From the NCBI GenBank assembly GCA_902790885.1, contig CADATR010000016.1:1-18792 (forward strand): a stretch of DNA of 18,792 nt, given 5' to 3'. Position 1 is the first letter of the stretch, and every line of letters starts with the position of its first letter. The translations under genes were made by a program, and so were the position numbers. Below the pieces are notes generated by a model that worked only from the letters and a program-made list of their open reading frames with translations, was not told the origin of the DNA and made no database searches. This document shows positions 8,601 through 13,356 of the stretch, one piece after another. This stretch comes from an uncultured Eubacteriales bacterium (GTDB lineage Bacteria; Bacillota_A; Clostridia; Peptostreptococcales; Anaerovoracaceae).

Positions 8601-9120
8601 CCACGCCGCCGCATACGTCATGATGTCCATCAGGATGGCCTGGTTCAAGGTCAATTATCCTGAGGCATTCTACGCGGCATGGTTCACTTCCAAGGTGGAC
8701 AATTTTGACGCCGATATAATCGGCCTCGGAGTGCAGGGCGTCGAAAAGCGGATGGATGAGATAGAAAAGCTCGGAAATACCGCCACAGCCAAGCAGAAGG
8801 AGCAGCTGACAGTATACGAAGTAATGTACGAGGCTTTCTCGAGAGGATTCAGCTTTGCCGAGCCTGTGCTCGGGGTGGCTGAGGCCTGCAGGTTCTCCGT
8901 GGTGGACGGAAAGATAATGCTGCCGTTCAACGCTGTGAACGGGATAGGAGACACGGCTGCTGAGTCGCTCGCGGCGGCATACGCTGAGAGGGAATTCAGC
9001 ACCATAGACGATGTAAGGTCAAGGACAAGACTGACCGGCACCAATATAGAGGATCTTAAAAAGCACGGACTCTTCAGCGGGCTGCCTGAGTCGGCGCAGA
9101 TAAGCATATTCGATCTTTAG
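5611..9120 (+). CDS. polC: DNA polymerase III alpha subunit, PolC type, lacking the DnaQ-like exonuclease domain
   Basis: PolC is the main replicative polymerase of low-GC Gram-positives. Order seen: a short N-terminal domain (about 1-90), a Gly/Gln/Ser-rich linker, an OB fold (about 145-240), the first half of the PHP domain (HCHT 257-260, ITDHG at about 288-292, GVEG with Glu321), the second PHP half (RTYHIIILAKN with His346, GSACEAGELY, TTDSH 468-472), a polymerase palm with a Cys4 zinc finger (641, 644, 667, 670), catalytic PDIDLNF (Asp696, Asp698) and LKLDILGHD (Asp821), then the helix-hairpin-helix region. It ends QISIFDL, resembling the beta-clamp-binding end. In known PolC proteins (about 1430-1450 aa) a 3'-5' exonuclease of some 170-190 residues sits between the PHP halves. 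Here only about 24 residues separate Glu321 and His346, and no DxE exonuclease motif exists. The N-terminal domain is also reduced. Start: ATG after AAAGGA, 8 bases behind ispG. Confidence 0.96.
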   Translation: MIKISEDILTADELREASGRDARDIDIEITNVAVSKVNGGTSVALDIDAKLNFVMPKKTENLMKRRIAARIASAERVRFNYTYTGVMAPKPSGDESFQAQPSGGGYSSGNGRQYRQSKKDKPAFTNPAGELVLLGDDFHGDPVPYGQLDAYVGSKEKPVIEGEVFSFESMPIKSGRQLITVLIASEVRTFGLKAFISEDKLKEMQENLSMGDMVRVRGAVEYDTYEHQNLMMMSSLKKTEKKLKEDTYPNGRRVELHCHTKMSDNDGFNEVKDIVSKAAYWGQPAVAITDHGVVQAFPDAAKEAAKQAKNGRNIKIIYGVEGYLYPDEDATDADGTIDIKKNRTYHIIILAKNQTGLKNIYKLVSTSHIDYFYKRPRIPRSVLQAHREGLIIGSACEAGELYQAIIRGADDDELDRIASFYDYLEIQPLGNNRFMIEDGIARDDQDLINNNLRIIATGDRLGKLTVATTDSHYPTQEASIYRNIIMAGIGFRDTPSDSLYLRTTDEMMKEFEYLGDRAEEIVITNTNKIADMVEEVLPVPKGKFPPKIEGAEETLRNSCYEKAKSIYGDPLPPEIDERLETELSSIIGNGYAVMYIAAQMLVQKSNRDGYLVGSRGSVGSSFAATMAGITEVNPLAPHYVCPECKHFEWSDEPGKYDVGYDMPEKMCPDCGARMKKEGLNIPFATFLGFKGDKEPDIDLNFAGEYQPVAHRYVGEIFGEKNVYKAGTVATIAEKTAFGYVKHYVEDNHINASKYDIDYLVKGCTGVKRTTGQHPGGIIVVPDDHEIYEFCPIQKPANKRDTDVITTHFDYHKIDENLLKLDILGHDVPQLIRHLQVMTGVDPMNIPLDDRETLSIFTSLDALKIKNENYRFTHGTYAIPEFGTNFTRGMLDDIHPTTVSALIKMSGFSHGTDVWTNNAQELLRKGTATIDEVISCRDDIMNFLIKKGLPNGDAFKIMEIVRKNRVLSEEQLNMMKEHGVPDWYIWSCETLKYMFPRAHAAAYVMMSIRMAWFKVNYPEAFYAAWFTSKVDNFDADIIGLGVQGVEKRMDEIEKLGNTATAKQKEQLTVYEVMYEAFSRGFSFAEPVLGVAEACRFSVVDGKIMLPFNAVNGIGDTAAESLAAAYAEREFSTIDDVRSRTRLTGTNIEDLKKHGLFSGLPESAQISIFDL

Positions 9121-9123
9121 GGA

Positions 9124-9381
9124 TCACGCGCTGCGCTCGATCTCCCAGCGGCATTCGCGGTAGAAGTAGAGCAGACGGTAGTTTACACGGCGGCCTTCAT
9201 TGACCGTACAGCAATCATAGACGATGCGTGATACACCGCCTGCGCCGAGCCACTCGATATTCTTTATGTCCGTTACTCTGACCGTCTTCTTTATGCCGAA
9301 CTCCACCACCTTGAATCTGATAGGGCGGGGAGACATCGCTCCTATATCGAAAACGGCCAGAACATCCACTGCCTGCCTCAT
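9124..9381 (-). CDS. Small conserved-looking protein of unknown function
   Basis: An 85-residue soluble protein read on the minus strand, beginning MRQAVDVLAVFDIGAMSPRP. I do not recognise a named domain. The pattern (a VDVLAVFD start, 'P..IRFKVVE', a middle VxDIKNIE strand, a basic/aromatic end with YRLLYFYRECRWEIE) resembles, from memory, small clostridial proteins of about 80 residues with all-beta predicted structure. That likeness is not confirmed. The start at 9381 is preferred over one 17 codons upstream because GGAG (9389-9386) lies 4 bases before it and a TATACT -10 box (9407-9402) lies between the two. It contains an adjacent Cys-Cys pair (57-58). Its stop is 3 bases from the polC stop (convergent), and it is divergent from buk. 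No signal peptide or membrane helix is seen. Confidence 0.6.
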   Translation of the reverse strand: MRQAVDVLAVFDIGAMSPRPIRFKVVEFGIKKTVRVTDIKNIEWLGAGGVSRIVYDCCTVNEGRRVNYRLLYFYRECRWEIERSA

Positions 9382-9401
9382 AATACTCCATTGATCCCGG
9401 C

Positions 9402-9409
9402 AGTATAAT
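9402..9409. promoter_or_regulatory. Overlapping divergent -10 boxes between the small minus-strand gene and buk
   Basis: AGTATAAT reads as TATAAT on the + strand (9404-9409) and as TATACT on the - strand (9407-9402). It could drive buk in one direction (leader about 60 bases) and the small gene in the other (leader about 14 bases, containing its GGAG). Neither direction has a good -35 hexamer at 16-18 bases. The call rests on -10 similarity and on position between two divergent genes. Confidence 0.35.
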
Positions 9410-9476
9410 GATACCGAACAAGTGTTCTGCAATCAACATCTTAAAGTGTATTTGCTTGTATAAAAACAGAAACGAC

Positions 9477-10574
9477 ATGAGCTACAGAATTTTCGTCATA
9501 AATCCAGGATCGACATCCACAAAGCTCGCGTACTTTGAGGACGGGAACAAGCTTTACGAAGCCAACGTCTTCCATGACGCGCCGGTGCTGGCTAAGTTCG
9601 CAAGTGCGTACGATCAGCTGGACTTCAGAAAGCAGATGATACTTCAGTTCCTCGATGAGAACGGCATAGACCTGCACGGTGTCGACGCGGTAGTCGGCCG
9701 CGGGGGAAGCACTGCAACCATCAGGAGCGGAGTATATGAGATAAACGATAAGCTTCTGGAGGACACCAGAAACAAGGTTACGGGCGTGGATCACCCGGCG
9801 AACCTCGGAGCGCCTCTTGCTCGCGAGCTCGCTGACAAATACGGCGGGATCGCCCTGATGGTGGACGGTCCTAAGGTGGATGAATTCGATGATGTTGCCC
9901 GCATCACGGGCATAGACGGTTTTTACCGCGGATCGAGCCTTCACGTACTCAATCTCAAGGGCACGGCGCGCCTGCACTGCGAAAGGCACGGCATGAGATA
10001 TGAGGATTCGGATCTCATAGTCTGCCACATAGACGGAGGGATGTCCATATCCGCACACAGGCACGGGCGCATGGTGGACGGCACCAACAACGCGCTCGGA
10101 GAGGGGCCTTTTACGCCGACCCGCATAGGAGCGCTCCCGGTGCAGCCTGCTGTTGAGTATTTCAGCAGCGGATCGGGGCTGAAGGTCTCTGACGCGTGCA
10201 CCAGATCTGCCGGCTTTGTGAGCCATTTCGGCACCTCGGATTCTGATAAGGTGCACAAAATGGTGGAGTCCGGCGATCCGAAGGCTGTGCGCGTATGGGA
10301 GGCCATGCTCTACAATATCTGCAAGGGCATAGGCTCGATGGCAGCCGTGCTGTCGGGCAGAGTCGACGCCATATTACTGGGAGGCGGACTCCTCAGATTC
10401 GATGACATATACGAGTATATAAATGAACACTGCGGGTGGATAGCTCCCGTCTTCTCATATCCGGGGGAGGTGGAGCACGAGGCTATGGCGGCCGGAGCTC
10501 TCAGGGTGCTGATAGGAGAGGAAAAACCTCAGGTCTACACAGGCGTTCCTGTATGGGACGGATTCTCCGACTAA
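9477..10574 (+). CDS. buk: Butyrate kinase family protein
   Basis: A 365-residue acetokinase-family (ASKHA fold) enzyme, most like butyrate kinase, which interconverts butyryl-phosphate plus ADP and butyrate plus ATP in the cytoplasm, the last step of one butyrate route. The phosphate-1 motif FVINPGSTSTK is at the start. VVGRGGSTATIRSGVY, HPANLGAPLA, VDEFDDVARITG, the HIDGGMSISAHRHGRMVDG adenosine/phosphate loop, GEGPFTPTR, and a C-terminal DAILLGGGLLRFDD with APVFSYPGEVEHEAMAAGALR follow family order. The ORF is open back to ATG 9408, but homology begins at MSYRIF, so 9477 is chosen; no Shine-Dalgarno sequence precedes it. Substitutions such as VDGPKVDE (where I expect DPVVVDE) suggest a divergent subfamily, and a branched-chain fatty-acid kinase is possible. 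No phosphate butyryltransferase gene (ptb), its usual partner, is adjacent. Confidence 0.88.
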   Translation: MSYRIFVINPGSTSTKLAYFEDGNKLYEANVFHDAPVLAKFASAYDQLDFRKQMILQFLDENGIDLHGVDAVVGRGGSTATIRSGVYEINDKLLEDTRNKVTGVDHPANLGAPLARELADKYGGIALMVDGPKVDEFDDVARITGIDGFYRGSSLHVLNLKGTARLHCERHGMRYEDSDLIVCHIDGGMSISAHRHGRMVDGTNNALGEGPFTPTRIGALPVQPAVEYFSSGSGLKVSDACTRSAGFVSHFGTSDSDKVHKMVESGDPKAVRVWEAMLYNICKGIGSMAAVLSGRVDAILLGGGLLRFDDIYEYINEHCGWIAPVFSYPGEVEHEAMAAGALRVLIGEEKPQVYTGVPVWDGFSD

Positions 10575-10593
10575 AAAAAACAGCGAAATAGTA

Positions 10594-10648
10594 TTGACTT
10601 ATTATGAACATATGCTAATATATTCATATGAATATATCGGCATATGTT
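10594..10648 (+). promoter_or_regulatory. Promoter with a 42-bp dyad operator for the metal-efflux operon
   Basis: TTGACT (10594-10599) and TGcTAATAT (extended -10, TG 10613-10614, hexamer 10616-10621) are separated by 16 bases. The -10 and predicted start lie inside an inverted repeat: a perfect 20-bp palindrome ATATATTCATATGAATATAT (10618-10637), then a 2-bp mismatch, then 9 more paired bases on each side (10607-10615 with 10640-10648). TATTCATATGAATA-type dyads are typical ArsR/SmtB operators, so autorepression by the next gene is inferred. TTTTTT follows the right arm (10647-10652), so transcripts arriving from buk could also form a terminator-like hairpin here. Confidence 0.75.
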
Positions 10649-10670
10649 TTTTCTTGTGAAAGGATGCGGC

Positions 10671-10982
10671 ATGACAGAAAACGATTACATGATAAAAGAC
10701 CTTGGCGAGGAGGAACTCCTCGAGCTCGCGGAGCTCTTCAAGATGTTCGCGGATTCTACCCGCATCAAAATACTCTATGACCTTTTTGACGGGGAGAAGA
10801 ACGTGAGCGAGATATGCGAAGATATAGCGATGAACCAGTCCGCTGTTTCGCACCAGCTCAAGGCCCTCAGGATCGGCAAGCTCGTAAAGACGCGCCGCGA
10901 GGGCAAGGCTATCTACTATTCCCTCGATGATGATCACGTAAAGACGATCATAGAGATGGGCAAGGAACATATCGAAGAATGA
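10671..10982 (+). CDS. ArsR/SmtB-family metal-sensing repressor, CzrA-like alpha-5 zinc site
   Basis: A 103-residue winged-helix repressor that dissociates from its operator when it binds metal. The DNA-reading helix is VSEICEDIAMNQSAVSHQLKALR, followed by the wing LVKTRREGKAIYYSL. The last helix carries Asp87, His89, His100 and Glu103. This reproduces the D-x-H-x10-H-x2-(H/E) alpha-5 site of zinc sensors such as SmtB and CzrA, with Glu in the last position. The CadC-type alpha-3 site is incomplete, with one Cys (Cys49) rather than the ELCVCD pair. Zinc or cobalt is therefore favoured over cadmium/lead as inducer, by inference. The start is ATG 10671, seven bases after AAAGG (10659-10663), rather than ATG 10644, which lies inside the operator. 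It is followed by the HMA gene and the ATPase it presumably controls. Confidence 0.92.
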   Translation: MTENDYMIKDLGEEELLELAELFKMFADSTRIKILYDLFDGEKNVSEICEDIAMNQSAVSHQLKALRIGKLVKTRREGKAIYYSLDDDHVKTIIEMGKEHIEE

Positions 10983-11012
10983 TCCTGATTTGAAAGAAAA
11001 GGAGAACGTGAA

Positions 11013-11231
11013 ATGAAAAAGAAATTCAAACTTATCGATCTTGACTGTGCTAACTGTGCTGCAAAGATGGAGGAAGCAATAAAGAAACTTGATGGAGTAA
11101 ACGACGCTTCAGTAAGCTTCATGACTCAGAAGATGATGATAGACGCTGATGACGCCGTATTCGATAAGGTAGTTGAAGAGGCAGTTAAGTGCATCGCTAA
11201 AGTGGAGCCAGACTGCCAGGTAGTACTTTAA
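11013..11231 (+). CDS. Free-standing heavy-metal-associated (HMA) domain protein
   Basis: A 72-residue single ferredoxin-like HMA domain, cytoplasmic, with the metal-binding loop LDCANCAAKME (Cys12 and Cys15). The Asp just before the first Cys (DCxxC) is characteristic of zinc/cadmium HMA domains, whereas copper domains usually have GMTCxxC. It has a clear ribosome binding site (AAAGGAG, 10998-11004) and begins 30 bases after the repressor gene. The ATPase 35 bases downstream lacks an N-terminal HMA domain, so this peptide probably acts as its detached metal-delivery or regulatory domain. Codon use matches the neighbours. A function as an independent metallochaperone cannot be excluded. Confidence 0.92.
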   Translation: MKKKFKLIDLDCANCAAKMEEAIKKLDGVNDASVSFMTQKMMIDADDAVFDKVVEEAVKCIAKVEPDCQVVL

Positions 11232-11266
11232 CACTATAACTTTTATATTAAATATAGATAGCAACT

Positions 11267-13213
11267 ATGGACAGATTTACTGCAAAACAGAAAAAGGAAT
11301 TAAAACGCATAGCCATCGCTTTCGTGCTCTTCGTGATACTTCTGATCGCGGAGCATACCGGAGTATTTGAGAACATCGGTCCGGCAGGCAGATGGCTCAT
11401 GCTCGCGCTGTACCTCATACCTTACTTCATAGTAGGCAGTGACGTTATAAGAAAGTGCCTGCTGGGCATAAAGAACAGACAGCTCTTTGATGAAAGCTTC
11501 CTGATGACTGTCGCTACTGTCGGAGCATTCGGATGCGGTGAGTTCGGAGAGGCCGCCGCCGTCATGCTGTTCTATCAGGTGGGAGAGTTCTTCCAGGGAT
11601 ATGCTGTAGGCAGGTCGAGAGAGTCCATCGCCGGCCTTATGAGCATGGCTCCTGACTTCGCCAACCGCGAAGCTGAAGACGGCAGCATTGAAGTGATAGA
11701 TCCCGATGACATAGAAGTGGGCGACATACTGGTGATAAAACCGGGCGAAAAAGTACCTACGGACGGGGTCGTCCTTGAAGGAAGCGGACTTGTAAACACC
11801 TCGGCACTTACAGGTGAATCGCTTCCGAGACTCGTAAGCGAGGGAGATCAGGTGATCTCAGGCTGCATAAACGGAGATACTCTTCTGAGAGTAAGGGCTG
11901 ATAAGGAATTCGATGACTGCACTGTATCACAGATACTCGAGCTTGTAGAAGAAGCGTCGTCGCGCAAGTCGGTAACAGAGAACTTCATAACCAGGTTCGC
12001 TCACTATTACACTCCTGCTGTTGTGATCGCCGCTGTAGTGCTCGCCTTTCTGCCGCCGCTTATCTCCGGGCATTTCGCCGCGGAGTTCGGCAAGTGGGTG
12101 CTCAGGGCATGCACGTTCCTCGTTATATCATGCCCGTGTGCGCTGGTTATATCCGTGCCGCTGGCTTTCTTCGGGGGCATAGGCGCCGCGTCGTCAGGAG
12201 GAGTGCTTGTAAAGGGCTCCAACTATCTCGAACTTCTTGCTGATCTTGAAACAGTAGTCACAGACAAGACCGGTACACTTACTGAAGGTAAGTTCAGAGT
12301 GGCTATGGTTGAAGCCGCGGAGGGCTGCGACACCGATCAGATCATAAGATATGCCGCTGCCGCTGAAGCAGGGTCGACTCATCCTATAGCTGCAGCGATA
12401 GTGGAGGCGTGTGAAAAGCCGATTTCTCCGTCTAAGATAAAGGACGTCAGAAATGTTGCCGGCAAGGGCATCATAGCGAAGGCCGGCCGCGATACCATCA
12501 CGGTAGGCAACAGCGGGTTCTTTGATGAAGAGGGTATTGAGCTTCCTGAGCTGACTGTGGATGTAAGCGGAACAAACTGCTATGTGGCCAGGAACGGGAA
12601 GTACATAGGAACTATCATAGTTGCGGACATGCCTAAGGCAGGAGCCGCTGAAGCCATCAGCGAAATGAAGAGCGCCGGAGTCAGATCAGTGATAATGCTC
12701 ACCGGTGATTCCGAAAAGGTCGCTTCAGCTGTTGCTTCGGAGCTGGGGATCGATGGATACAGAGCCGGACTTCTTCCGCAGGATAAAGTAAGCGCTGTCG
12801 AAGAACTTATTGATGGCCTAAGGAGTAAAGCCGGTCAGGGCGGAGCATCCGATAAAAAACGCGGAAGACTTGCGTTCATCGGAGACGGCATAAATGATGC
12901 CCCTGTGCTTTCGGTAGCTGATGTGGGCATCGCCATGGGATCACTGGGATCCGATGCCGCCATAGAAGCCGCTGATGTAGTGATAATGGATGATGATATA
13001 GGGAAAATACCTGCAGTCATGCGCATTGCCCGCAAAACGCTTGGAATCTCGAGACAGAATATTGTGTTTGCGCTTCTGGTCAAATTCGGATGCCTGACGC
13101 TTGGAGCACTGGGCATAGCCAATATGTGGGCTGCTGTATTCGCCGACGTCGGAGTAGCTGTCATCTGCATACTGAATTCAATGCGGATGCTGAGCAAAAA
13201 ACGCAGTGCATAA
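11267..13213 (+). CDS. zntA: P1B-type zinc/cadmium-exporting ATPase
   Basis: A 648-residue membrane P-type ATPase that exports Zn(II)/Cd(II)-class metals. Visible motifs in order: two N-terminal helices (about 15-32 and 43-60), the actuator loop TGES, the membrane metal site SCPCAL (Cys289, Cys291), DKTGTLTEG with phosphorylated Asp333, STHPIA (the P1B 'HP' motif), MLTGDS, GDGINDAP (539-546), then the last helices with Lys606 (LLVKFG) and Asp627 (FADVGV). CPC plus this Lys/Asp pair is the ZntA/CadA (P1B-2) selectivity set, as opposed to copper pumps. There is no N-terminal HMA domain; the preceding gene supplies it separately. The start at 11267 gives a natural N-terminus (MDRFTAKQKKELKR) but has no Shine-Dalgarno sequence in its A/T-rich leader, so coupling or leader structure may matter. 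Confidence 0.95.
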   Translation: MDRFTAKQKKELKRIAIAFVLFVILLIAEHTGVFENIGPAGRWLMLALYLIPYFIVGSDVIRKCLLGIKNRQLFDESFLMTVATVGAFGCGEFGEAAAVMLFYQVGEFFQGYAVGRSRESIAGLMSMAPDFANREAEDGSIEVIDPDDIEVGDILVIKPGEKVPTDGVVLEGSGLVNTSALTGESLPRLVSEGDQVISGCINGDTLLRVRADKEFDDCTVSQILELVEEASSRKSVTENFITRFAHYYTPAVVIAAVVLAFLPPLISGHFAAEFGKWVLRACTFLVISCPCALVISVPLAFFGGIGAASSGGVLVKGSNYLELLADLETVVTDKTGTLTEGKFRVAMVEAAEGCDTDQIIRYAAAAEAGSTHPIAAAIVEACEKPISPSKIKDVRNVAGKGIIAKAGRDTITVGNSGFFDEEGIELPELTVDVSGTNCYVARNGKYIGTIIVADMPKAGAAEAISEMKSAGVRSVIMLTGDSEKVASAVASELGIDGYRAGLLPQDKVSAVEELIDGLRSKAGQGGASDKKRGRLAFIGDGINDAPVLSVADVGIAMGSLGSDAAIEAADVVIMDDDIGKIPAVMRIARKTLGISRQNIVFALLVKFGCLTLGALGIANMWAAVFADVGVAVICILNSMRMLSKKRSA

Positions 13214-13278
13214 ATTGCAACCTTAATACATCTTAATCTAAATATAGCGTGATAAATGACTATAAAGACAATATTTTG

Positions 13279-13287
13279 TGTTAAAAT
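13279..13287 (+). promoter_or_regulatory. Extended -10 promoter for the penicillin-binding protein gene
   Basis: TGTTAAAAT is an extended -10 element (TG 13279-13280, TAAAAT 13282-13287) in an A/T-rich gap. A clear -35 is absent. The predicted start (about 13294) falls inside the stem of the terminator that ends the metal operon, so RNAs starting here would lack the left arm and escape termination. Confidence 0.4.
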
Positions 13288-13288
13288 G

Positions 13289-13316
13289 GTGCGGAACTAG
13301 GAAGTCCGCACTTTTT
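13289..13316 (+). terminator. Intrinsic terminator of the metal-efflux operon
   Basis: A 7-bp GC-rich stem GTGCGGA/TCCGCAC (13289-13295 with 13305-13311) has a 9-base loop and TTTTT immediately after (13312-13316). It lies 75 bases after the ATPase stop, in the direction of transcription. Confidence 0.78.
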
Positions 13317-13356
13317 ATTGTAAAGTGAAAAAAATAAATCATTGTCGGAGACAGAA

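Noticed and set aside
7471..8604. 377-residue minus-strand ORF inside polC (with others at 6163-7026 and 9441-10256)
   Set aside because: Fully antisense to conserved polymerase or butyrate kinase sequence. No plausible domain, no ribosome binding site and no promoter seen.
9408..9476. N-terminal extension of butyrate kinase from ATG 9408
   Set aside because: That ATG is part of the TATAATG promoter-like box, and the added 23 residues do not resemble the family, which starts at MSYRIF.
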